A DNA stretch of 41,436 nt from an uncultured Trueperaceae bacterium. GTDB taxonomy: Bacteria; Deinococcota; Deinococci; Deinococcales; Trueperaceae. The notes under the pieces were generated by a model. The model was given only the letters and a program-made list of their open reading frames with translations, was not told the DNA's origin and ran no database searches. Of the stretch, positions 26,983-35,220 are shown piece by piece. The number at the start of each line of letters is the position of its first letter. The stretch's first letter is position 1. The stretch is taken from assembly GCA_913057685.1 (NCBI GenBank), contig CAJXOA010000018.1, positions 1 to 41,436 of the forward strand. Direction: 5' to 3'. Both the position numbers and the translations under genes were made by a program.

Positions 26983-27578
26983 GGGGCCTTCTCCCACACG
27001 AGTTGACCGAGGTACGCGCCGCTCAACGTCAGCGGCAGCGCCAACGCCACCATCCGCACCGCCACCGGAAGGTCGGGCGAGAAGATCTGCACCCCGAGCG
27101 TCATGACGACCATCAGGGCGCCGCCGAGGACGACGACGAAGCGGGCGCGGGGCGCACCGCGACGCAGCATCCAGAGGGTCCCGAAGTACCCGTAGAGCAG
27201 GTAGAAGCTGGCGGAGACGAGGTCGGCGACGAGGCCGTCGTCGCTGGGCGGCGCGACCGCTTGCAGGGCGATGAAGAACAGCGTGGCGCTCATCAGCACC
27301 CCGGAGAAGCGCCCGGGCGCGCCGGCGAGGGGGCGGCGGCGCGCGCCGCCCTCCTTCGCCCCCGCGTCGCCCCCCTTGGCCTCGCCCCCGTTGCCGGCGC
27401 TCCCCTTGGCGTCGCCGCCCTTGGCGTTCCCGCCGGCGGCGCGCCGCGCGGCGCGGGCCTTGCGGGCCTCGCGTCGCTCGCGGCGGCGCGCCGCCTTCTC
27501 GGCCTTGGCGCGCTCCTTCTCCTTCTCGGCCTTCTTCTCCTTCTTCTCCTCCGCGCGGCGGAGCTGTCGATTCACCAT
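26979..27578 (-). CDS. Membrane protein with highly charged N-terminal helix, unknown function
   Basis: A 199-residue protein in three parts. Residues 1-50 are a Lys/Glu/Arg/Ala helix or coiled coil (RRAEEKKEKKAEKEKERAK). Residues 50-85 are a Gly/Ala/Lys low-complexity linker. Residues 90-199 hold about four membrane helices (FSGVLMSATLFFIALQAVAP onward). I do not recognise the family. The ATG at 27578 follows TACCCT (27585-27590) by 6 nt, a leaderless start, and the stop overlaps mtnN by GTGA, so the two are probably coupled. The charged arm suggests ribosome, nucleic acid or phospholipid contact at the membrane, but that is speculation. Confidence 0.72.
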   Translation of the reverse strand: MVNRQLRRAEEKKEKKAEKEKERAKAEKAARRRERREARKARAARRAAGGNAKGGDAKGSAGNGGEAKGGDAGAKEGGARRRPLAGAPGRFSGVLMSATLFFIALQAVAPPSDDGLVADLVSASFYLLYGYFGTLWMLRRGAPRARFVVVLGGALMVVMTLGVQIFSPDLPVAVRMVALALPLTLSGAYLGQLVWEKAP

Positions 27579-27584
27579 GCCCGC

Positions 27585-27594
27585 AGGGTAGCGT
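27585..27594. promoter_or_regulatory. Overlapping divergent -10 boxes
   Basis: The 10-bp string AGGGTAGCGT contains TACCCT on the minus strand (27585-27590; 6 nt from the membrane protein ATG) and TAGCGT on the plus strand (27589-27594; 8 nt from the decarboxylase GTG). They share the central TA. Only 24 bp separate the two start codons. Confidence 0.6.
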
Positions 27595-27602
27595 GCCGCA
27601 CC

Positions 27603-28763
27603 GTGACGGACGCCGACCTCGCCGCCCTCGCCGCGCACCACGGCACCCCGACGTACGTGCTGGACCTCGACGACGTCCGCGCCCGCCTCGCGGAGCTCCG
27701 CGCGGCGTTCCCGGACGCGCACGTCCACTACGCCGCGAAGGCGAACGGCCACCCGGCGGTCCTGCGGGCGTTGGCGGAGCGCGGGGCGGGGGTGGAGGCG
27801 ATCACGGAGGGCGAACTCCGCGCCGCCGCCGCGGCGGGCGTGCCGGGGTCGGCGCTGCTGCTCGGGGGGCCGGGCCAGGACGCCGCGGCGCGCGCCGCCG
27901 CGCGCGAGCTCGGGGTGGCGCTCGTCAGCCTCGACGGCCGCGCGCAGGCCGCCGCCTGGCGGGCGGAGCCCGGTCCGCTCCCGCGCTTCCTGGTGCGCGT
28001 CCACCCGCAGCTGGACCCCGCCACCCACCCGCACCTGGCGACCGGCGCGATGGGATCGAAGTTCGGCGTGACGCCCGCCGTCGCCGCCGCGCTCGCGCGC
28101 GACCTGGCGGAGGTGGGGCGGTTGGCCGGTTTCCACGTGCACGTCGGCTCGATGATCGCCGACCCCCGCACGTACGACGCCCTCCTGGCGGTCCTCGACC
28201 CGCTGTTCGACGCGGTGCCCGAGGCGCGCGTCGCGAACCTCGGGGGCGGCTTCGCGGTGCCCGGCGCCGACCTCCCCGCCGTCGCGGCGCGGGTCGTGCC
28301 GTGGGTGCGGCGCCGCGGCCTGGAGCTGCGGCTGGAGCCGGGGCGGTTCCTCGTCGCCGACGCCGGCACCCTGCTGACGCGGGTGCTGTGGCGCAAGGAA
28401 CCGGGCGAGACCGGCGGGCGGACGCACTGGATCTGCGACGCCGGCATGACCCACTACGCGCGGCACGCCCTCTACGGTGCCGAACCCCCGATCCGGGGGG
28501 TGGGGACGCTGCGCGGCCGCCCGGCGACCGGGGACGTCGACGGGCCGGCGTGCGAGAACGGCGACCGGCTCGGGACCGACCGGACCCTCGCGGCGGACGC
28601 CGGCGACCTCCTGGCGGTCGGGCGGGCGGGCGCCTACGGTGCGGCGATGGCGTCGACGTACACCGCCGCCCCGCGCCCGGCGGAGGTCGTGATCGACGGT
28701 GGGGTGGCGCGCCTCGCGCGCCGGCGGGAGACGCCGGCGGACCTCGCGGCGCGCGACGCGTAG
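27603..28763 (+). CDS. lysA: Diaminopimelate decarboxylase-like PLP enzyme
   Basis: A 386-residue member of the alanine-racemase-fold ornithine/DAP/arginine decarboxylases (group IV). It carries the PLP lysine Lys46 in [16 protein letters not shown] (about 178), the phosphate-binding GGGFAVPG (about 216), [11 protein letters not shown] (about 244-254), and a substrate-binding [11 protein letters not shown] with Cys near 317. LysA normally has GPxCESGD, so a Ser-to-Asn change is visible. The C-terminal [14 protein letters not shown] is as in LysA. Meso-DAP decarboxylation to lysine is most likely. Another carboxynorspermidine/ornithine-type substrate cannot be excluded, particularly as Deinococcota often use the AAA lysine route and ornithine-containing wall. 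The GTG start is probably leaderless. Confidence 0.82.
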   Translation: MTDADLAALAAHHGTPTYVLDLDDVRARLAELRAAFPDAHVHYAAKANGHPAVLRALAERGAGVEAITEGELRAAAAAGVPGSALLLGGPGQDAAARAAARELGVALVSLDGRAQAAAWRAEPGPLPRFLVRVHPQLDPATHPHLATGAMGSKFGVTPAVAAALARDLAEVGRLAGFHVHVGSMIADPRTYDALLAVLDPLFDAVPEARVANLGGGFAVPGADLPAVAARVVPWVRRRGLELRLEPGRFLVADAGTLLTRVLWRKEPGETGGRTHWICDAGMTHYARHALYGAEPPIRGVGTLRGRPATGDVDGPACENGDRLGTDRTLAADAGDLLAVGRAGAYGAAMASTYTAAPRPAEVVIDGGVARLARRRETPADLAARDA

Positions 28764-28830
28764 CGGCGGCGGAGGCCACTTCGCGTCCCGGCGCCCGGTC
28801 GGACCCCGGGCGCGGCGCTACACTACGGGC

Positions 28831-30336
28831 ATGAGTGCACGCAAGATCGTCATCATCGGTTCGGGCTTCGGAGCCCTCGGCGCGGCGGCGCGGCTGCTGG
28901 CCGACGGGCACGACGTCACCCTCTTCGAGGCCCGCGACAAGCTCGGGGGGCGGGCGTACACGTACGAACAGGACGGCTTCGTCTTCGACGGCGGACCGAC
29001 GATCATCACCGCGCCGTGGATGTTCGACGAGATCTGGGCGAAGGCCGGGAAGAACCGCGAGGACTACGTCTCGTTCGTCAAGTGCGACCCGTTCTACCGG
29101 ATCTTCGACGACGCCCAGGCGTTCTTCGACTACAACGACGACGAGATGTTCATCCTGAACGAGATCCAGAAGCGCAACCCCGACGACAAGCGCGGCTACC
29201 TGAACTTCATGAAGACGACGAAGTCGATCTTCGAGAAGGGCTTCGTGGAGCTCGCCGACGAGCCGTTCCTGCACTTCACCGACATGCTGCGCGTCGCGCC
29301 GGACCTGATCCGCCTGCAGAGCTACAAGAGCGTCTACCAGTACGTCTCGCAGTACGTGAAGGACCCGTTCCTGCGGCAGGTGTTCAGCTTCCATCCGCTG
29401 CTGGTGGGCGGCAACCCGTTCGACACGCCCAGCATCTACGCGATGATCCACTACCTCGAGCGGGAGTGGGGCGTCTGGTACGCGCTCGGGGGGACCGGCA
29501 AGCTGGTCGAGGCGTTCGAGCGCCTCATCACCGAGCTGGGCGGCGAGATCCACGTCGACCGCCCCGTCGCGGAGATCCTCGTCGACGGCGAGGGACGCGA
29601 CCGGCGCGCTCGCGGGGTGCGCCTCGAGGACGGCACCGAGGTCCGCGCGGACGTCGTCGTCTCCAACGCCGACGTCGCGACGACGTACATGAACATGATC
29701 GCGCCGCAGCACCGCACGAAGTACACCGACCGCAAGCTGGAGCGCATGGACTACGCCATGAGCCTGTTCGTGCTGTACTTCGGGACCGACAAGCAGTACC
29801 GCGACGACGGCCTCCTCAAGCACCACAACATCATCCTCGGGCCGCGCTACGAGGGCCTGCTGCGCGACATCTTCAAGAACCAGGGGCGCCTCGCCGACGA
29901 CTTCAGCCTCTACCTGCACATGCCGTCCTACACCGACCCCAGCATGGCGCCGGAGGGCCACGAGTCGTTCTACGTCCTCTCGCCCGTCCCGAACCTGAAG
30001 AGCGGGATCGATTGGCGCGAGCAGGCGAAGCCGTACCGCGACGCGATCATGAACTTCCTCGAGGCGAACTACCTGCCGGGCCTGCAGGAGCACCTCGTGA
30101 CCGAGCACTACATCGACCCGCTGCACTTCCAGGGGGACCTGCGGAGCTTCCGGGGGTCGGCGTTCGCGTTCGAACCGAAGCTCACGCAGTCCGCCTGGTT
30201 CCGCCCGCACAACCGCAGCGAGGAGATGGGGAACCTGTACTTCGTCGGGGCGGGCACGCACCCCGGGGGAGGCCTGCCGGGCGTGCTGTCGAGCAGCAAG
30301 ATCGCCGACAAACTCATCAACGAAAGCGTGGCGTGA
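28831..30336 (+). CDS. crtI: Phytoene desaturase (CrtI type)
   Basis: A 501-residue FAD-dependent desaturase. The N-terminal dinucleotide motif is [20 protein letters not shown] (about residues 7-26), followed by [13 protein letters not shown]. The family region [15 protein letters not shown] lies near 192-206, and the C-terminal FAD contact is [20 protein letters not shown]. CrtI converts phytoene to neurosporene or lycopene in carotenoid synthesis. The ATG at 28831 follows TACACT (28819-28824) by 6 nt. The protein is richer in Lys, Tyr, Phe and Ile, and its gene less GC-rich by eye, than its neighbours; this may be constraint or old transfer. No phytoene synthase is adjacent. The aldehyde dehydrogenase follows after one base. 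Confidence 0.9.
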   Translation: MSARKIVIIGSGFGALGAAARLLADGHDVTLFEARDKLGGRAYTYEQDGFVFDGGPTIITAPWMFDEIWAKAGKNREDYVSFVKCDPFYRIFDDAQAFFDYNDDEMFILNEIQKRNPDDKRGYLNFMKTTKSIFEKGFVELADEPFLHFTDMLRVAPDLIRLQSYKSVYQYVSQYVKDPFLRQVFSFHPLLVGGNPFDTPSIYAMIHYLEREWGVWYALGGTGKLVEAFERLITELGGEIHVDRPVAEILVDGEGRDRRARGVRLEDGTEVRADVVVSNADVATTYMNMIAPQHRTKYTDRKLERMDYAMSLFVLYFGTDKQYRDDGLLKHHNIILGPRYEGLLRDIFKNQGRLADDFSLYLHMPSYTDPSMAPEGHESFYVLSPVPNLKSGIDWREQAKPYRDAIMNFLEANYLPGLQEHLVTEHYIDPLHFQGDLRSFRGSAFAFEPKLTQSAWFRPHNRSEEMGNLYFVGAGTHPGGGLPGVLSSSKIADKLINESVA

Positions 30337-30337
30337 C

Positions 30338-31774
30338 GTGGCGGACCTGACCCCCCTCGAAGGCAAGTACCTGACCGGCGGCTGGCACGCCGCCGACGCG
30401 ACCTACGACGTGATCGGGCCGCTGTCGGGCGACGCGATCGCCCGCGCGGCGCACTGCGGGCCGGACGAAGCGAAGGCGGCGGCGGACACCGCCTGGGAGG
30501 CCTTCCAGTCGTGGCGGACGACCACCGCGTTCGAGCGCGCGGAGCTGCTGCGCACGTGGCACGACGCGATCCTCGCCAACGCCGAGCTCCTGGCGCGCAC
30601 CATGACGCGCGAGATGGGCAAACCGATCAAGGAGGCGCGCGGCGAAGCGGCGTACGCCGCGAGCTTCGTGCGCTGGTACGAGGGGGAGGCGACCCGCGCC
30701 TACGGCGAGGTCTTCCCCACCGCCGCGGGCCACAAGCGCGGGCTGGCGCTCCGCAAGCCGGTGGGTCCGGTGTACGCCGTGACGCCGTGGAACTTCCCGG
30801 CGGGCATGGTGACGCGCAAGGCGGCGCCCGCCCTGGCGGCGGGCTGTACGTTCATTTTGAAGCCGGCGGAACAGACGCCCCTCACCGCGATGCTGCTGGC
30901 GGAGTTGTGGCGGGAGGTCGGCGGGCCCGAGGGCACCCTGCAGGTGCTGCCGACGAACGACCCGGCCGCCGTCACGGCGCCGTTGATGGAGGACCCCCGC
31001 ATCCGCAAGGTGACGTTCACCGGCAGCACCGAGGTGGGGCGGATGCTGTACGCGCAGAGCGCGGAGACGATCAAGCGCATCAGTTTCGAGCTCGGGGGGC
31101 ACGCCCCGTTCGTGATCTTCGACGACGCCGACCTCGACCAGGCGGTGCGCGAGACGATCGCCTGCAAGTTCCGCAACGCCGGCCAGACGTGCGTCTGCAC
31201 GAACCGCATCTACGTCCACGAAGCGATCGCCGACGCCTTCACCGCGAAGTACGTCGAGGCGGCGAAGGGCCTGCGGGTGGGCGACCCGAACGACGACGCG
31301 ACCGACGTCGGGCCGCTCGTCGACGCCGCCGGCCTCGCGAAGGTGCAGGACCACGTGCGCGACGCCGTCGCGCACGGCGCGGACGTCGCCCTGGGCGGCG
31401 AAACGCAGGGGGACCTGTACTTCCTGCCGACGGTCCTGACCGGCGTCACGCCGGACATGAGGATGATGCAGGAGGAGACGTTCGGGCCGGTCGCGCCGAT
31501 CCTGACGTTCGCGAACGAGGCGGAGGCGATCGCGCTGGCGAACGCCACGCCGTACGGCCTCGCGTCGTACGTCTACACGAACGACCTGGGCCGCGCCTGG
31601 CGCATGGCGGAGAACCTGGAGTACGGCATCGTCGGCATCAACGACGGCGTCCCCAGCGCCGCGCACGCGCCGTTCGGGGGCGTCAAGCAGAGCGGCATCG
31701 GGCGCGAGGGCGGCCCCTGGGGGCTCGACGAGTACCTCGAGGTGACGTACGTCTCGATGGGGTTGGGGCACTGA
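30338..31774 (+). CDS. NAD(P)-dependent aldehyde (succinate-semialdehyde type) dehydrogenase
   Basis: A 478-residue ALDH-superfamily enzyme. It has the N-terminal PVGPVYAVTPWNFPAGMV (about 146-163), the cofactor glycines in TFTGSTEVG (about 226-234), the general-base Glu in FELGGHAPF (about 250), the catalytic Cys in NAGQTCVCTNR (about 284), and EETFGPVAPI. The CVCTNR segment and overall likeness favour the succinate-semialdehyde dehydrogenase (GabD) group. The GTG start lies 1 nt after the crtI stop, so the two are cotranscribed. Given that context an aldehyde formed from carotenoid or isoprenoid chemistry is an alternative substrate; this is inference only. Confidence 0.9.
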   Translation: MADLTPLEGKYLTGGWHAADATYDVIGPLSGDAIARAAHCGPDEAKAAADTAWEAFQSWRTTTAFERAELLRTWHDAILANAELLARTMTREMGKPIKEARGEAAYAASFVRWYEGEATRAYGEVFPTAAGHKRGLALRKPVGPVYAVTPWNFPAGMVTRKAAPALAAGCTFILKPAEQTPLTAMLLAELWREVGGPEGTLQVLPTNDPAAVTAPLMEDPRIRKVTFTGSTEVGRMLYAQSAETIKRISFELGGHAPFVIFDDADLDQAVRETIACKFRNAGQTCVCTNRIYVHEAIADAFTAKYVEAAKGLRVGDPNDDATDVGPLVDAAGLAKVQDHVRDAVAHGADVALGGETQGDLYFLPTVLTGVTPDMRMMQEETFGPVAPILTFANEAEAIALANATPYGLASYVYTNDLGRAWRMAENLEYGIVGINDGVPSAAHAPFGGVKQSGIGREGGPWGLDEYLEVTYVSMGLGH

Positions 31775-32136
31775 GCGACGCCCCACCCGAGGGGGCGGTC
31801 CGGGCCCTCCTCGAGCGGCTCGCCGGCTGCGCGGACGACGACGCGGCGGCCGCGACCCTCCTCGCGGTCGCCAGCCCCCGCCTCGCCGGCGGCGTCGGCG
31901 GGGCCGCCGGCCTCGCCCGCCTGTTCGCCACGCCGCTGTGGGCGCCGTGGCGGCGGGCGGCGCCACTGCGCCTGGGGGCCGGCGAGCGCATCGACGACGC
32001 CGCCCGCGTCGAGGTGACGTTGGCGGCCGACGACGGCGGCGAGGTCGCCTACCTGGTGTCGCTGCGTCGCGACGCGGAGGCGGCGGACGGCTGGCGGGTC
32101 AGCGGCGTCGCGCCGGCCGCCCGCCCCGACCTCTGA
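31771..32136 (+). CDS. Small NTF2-like (DUF4864-like) protein, probable CTG start
   Basis: A 121-residue soluble protein. The N-terminal helices (VRALLERLAGCADDDAAAAT, LLAVASPRLAGG) followed by alternating strands ending EVAYLVSLRRDAEAADGWRV and SGV resemble the DUF4864/NTF2-like pattern. Function is unknown. No ATG, GTG or TTG lies in frame near the expected N-terminus. The frame opens at CTG (31771), overlapping the aldehyde dehydrogenase stop as CTGA, exactly like the GTGA overlaps elsewhere, so CTG is taken as the start. G-rich sequence just upstream could act as a weak ribosome-binding site. Translation probably depends on coupling. It is convergent with the lipoprotein gene, 11 bp away. 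Confidence 0.6.
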   Translation: MSDAPPEGAVRALLERLAGCADDDAAAATLLAVASPRLAGGVGGAAGLARLFATPLWAPWRRAAPLRLGAGERIDDAARVEVTLAADDGGEVAYLVSLRRDAEAADGWRVSGVAPAARPDL

Positions 32137-32147
32137 CGCCCAAGCCG

Positions 32148-32714
32148 CTACAGCGCTTCGATCAGGAACGTCACGTCGCGGGTGCTGCCCTCGCCCGCGT
32201 CGAAGGTGCCGGACACGCGGCGGGTGAGGTCGTACGCGTCGGCGGGGACGTCGACGCGGAGGGTGCCCTCGAAACGGTAGGTGACGGTGTCCTCGTCCTG
32301 GAAGGCGCGCTCGCGCACGAGCCGCACCTGCCACAACTCCGCGCTCCAGCCGGGCGCCGTCTCGACGTCGCGAAGCGACACGACGGCGCTGGCGTTCGCC
32401 GACTCGCTGCGGATCCCCCCCGGAATCCAGGTCCGGACCCGCCGTTGCGCCGTCTCGGGGTCGAGGCCCACCGCCTCGAGGTCCAACGTGAACGCGACGA
32501 ACACCGTCGACCCGGCCGGCACGCGGTAGGTGGCGTCGCGCGCGTAGTCGACGCGGGCGGCGTCGCCCTGCGCCAGCGGACCGCAGGCCGCCAGGAGGGC
32601 GAGGGCGACCAGGGCGACGGCGCCACGAACGGCGGCACGAACGGCGGCACGGGGGGCGACATGGTGGGCGACACGGGGGCGGCGGGGGACCGTCGGGCGG
32701 GTACGTCGGGGCAC
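32148..32714 (-). CDS. Predicted lipoprotein, unknown function
   Basis: A 188-residue secreted lipoprotein. After a basic N-region (PRRTRPTVPRRPRVAHH) comes a hydrophobic stretch, VALVALALLAACG, with lipobox LAAC. The mature part is mostly beta-strand-like, with paired strands such as TVFVAFTLDLEAVGLDPETA and TYRFEGTLRVDVPADAYDLT, and no recognised domain. The GTG at 32714 is chosen because GGAGG (32720-32724) lies 5 nt before it; a GTG at 32735 overlapping the malQ stop would add seven residues. It is the last gene of the permease-malQ operon and could be a surface-exposed accessory protein. Confidence 0.72.
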   Translation of the reverse strand: MPRRTRPTVPRRPRVAHHVAPRAAVRAAVRGAVALVALALLAACGPLAQGDAARVDYARDATYRVPAGSTVFVAFTLDLEAVGLDPETAQRRVRTWIPGGIRSESANASAVVSLRDVETAPGWSAELWQVRLVRERAFQDEDTVTYRFEGTLRVDVPADAYDLTRRVSGTFDAGEGSTRDVTFLIEAL

Positions 32715-32731
32715 GGCAACCTCCGAGGGCG

Positions 32732-34273
<1,542 letters not shown>

Positions 34274-34289
34274 GGGCGGGTCGCCCCCG

Positions 34290-35219
34290 TCACTTCTCGA
34301 ACGGCTTGCCGACCGCGCCGGGCGGCACCGCCCGCCCGACGAAGCCGGCGAGGACCAGCATCGTGAGGATGAACGGGATCGCCTGCACGAGGGCGGGGGG
34401 CAGCAGGTTGCCGCCGCCCAACAGCGTCCCGATCGCCTCGAACGTCCCGAACAGCAGCGTCGCGCCGAGCGCCCCGAACGGCGTCCACTTGCCGAAGATC
34501 AGCGCGGCGAGCGCGATGTAGCCCCGCCCGCCGGCCATCTCCGCGACGAACTGGTTGAGGTTCCCGATCGACAAGAACGCGCCCCCCAGGCCGGCCAGCA
34601 CGCCGGACAGGACGACGCCGTAGTAGCGCATGCGGCGCACGTCGATGCCGACGCTGTCGGCGGCCTCGGGGTGCTCCCCGACCGACCGCAGGCGCAGGCC
34701 GAACGGCGTGCGGAACAGCACGTACCAGGCGGTCGGGACGAGCAGGAAGGCGAGGTAGACGAGGGGGCTGAACTGCACCGCCCCGACCCCCCACGTCGGG
34801 AGGGTGTTCTGCACCCGTTCGCTGGTCGTGGAGTTGTCGTAGAGGCCGGTCAGGAGGACGGCGGGGATGCCGATCGCCATGAGGTTGATGGCGGTCGCGC
34901 TGATGATCTGGTCGGCCTTGTAGCGGATCGAGACGACGGCGTGGATCCAACCGACGAAGCCACCGACCGCCATCGCGGCGAGCACCCCGAGCCAGGGGGC
35001 GAACCACACGACGGCGTTCGGGTCCTGCGCGACGTACGGCCGCTCGACGAGCTGCGCGGTGATCGCCGCGCCGAGCGCCCCGAACACCATGATCCCCTCG
35101 AGCGCGATGTTGACGACGCCGCTGCGTTCGCTGAACAACCCCCCGAGCGACGCGAACAACAGCGGGGTCGTCGCCCGAATCGCGGACGCCGCGATCGCAC
35201 CGATCAGCAACCAGTCCAC
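34290..35219 (-). CDS. ABC transporter permease, nucleoside (BmpDEF/NupQ) type
   Basis: A 309-residue integral membrane subunit of the BPD_transp_2 family (PF02653), the second permease of nucleoside/simple-sugar-type importers (YufQ, NupQ). The family signature is clear: TPLLFASLGGLFSERSGVVN, IALEGIMVFGALGAA (about 19-50), FGLRLRSVGEHPEAADSVGI, SGVLAGLGGAFLSIG and AEMAGGRGYIALAALIFG. About eight helices are present. GTG at 35219 lies 1 nt after the stop of the first permease. The partner ATPase and BMP-family binding lipoprotein are not in the window and must be encoded elsewhere. Confidence 0.9.
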   Translation of the reverse strand: MDWLLIGAIAASAIRATTPLLFASLGGLFSERSGVVNIALEGIMVFGALGAAITAQLVERPYVAQDPNAVVWFAPWLGVLAAMAVGGFVGWIHAVVSIRYKADQIISATAINLMAIGIPAVLLTGLYDNSTTSERVQNTLPTWGVGAVQFSPLVYLAFLLVPTAWYVLFRTPFGLRLRSVGEHPEAADSVGIDVRRMRYYGVVLSGVLAGLGGAFLSIGNLNQFVAEMAGGRGYIALAALIFGKWTPFGALGATLLFGTFEAIGTLLGGGNLLPPALVQAIPFILTMLVLAGFVGRAVPPGAVGKPFEK

Positions 35220-35220
35220 G

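Noticed and set aside
22522-27006. A 1494-codon open frame on the plus strand opposite aceF, aceE and mtnN
   Set aside because: It is antisense to three genes with complete catalytic motifs and has Arg/Glu/Val-biased composition without any domain. Long antisense frames are expected at this GC content.
28791-28813. 8-bp hairpin (gcgcccgg / ccgggcgc) between the decarboxylase and crtI as a terminator
   Set aside because: A 7-nt loop, no U-tract, and overlap with the expected -35 region of crtI make its role unclear; GC-rich spacers often give such stems by chance.
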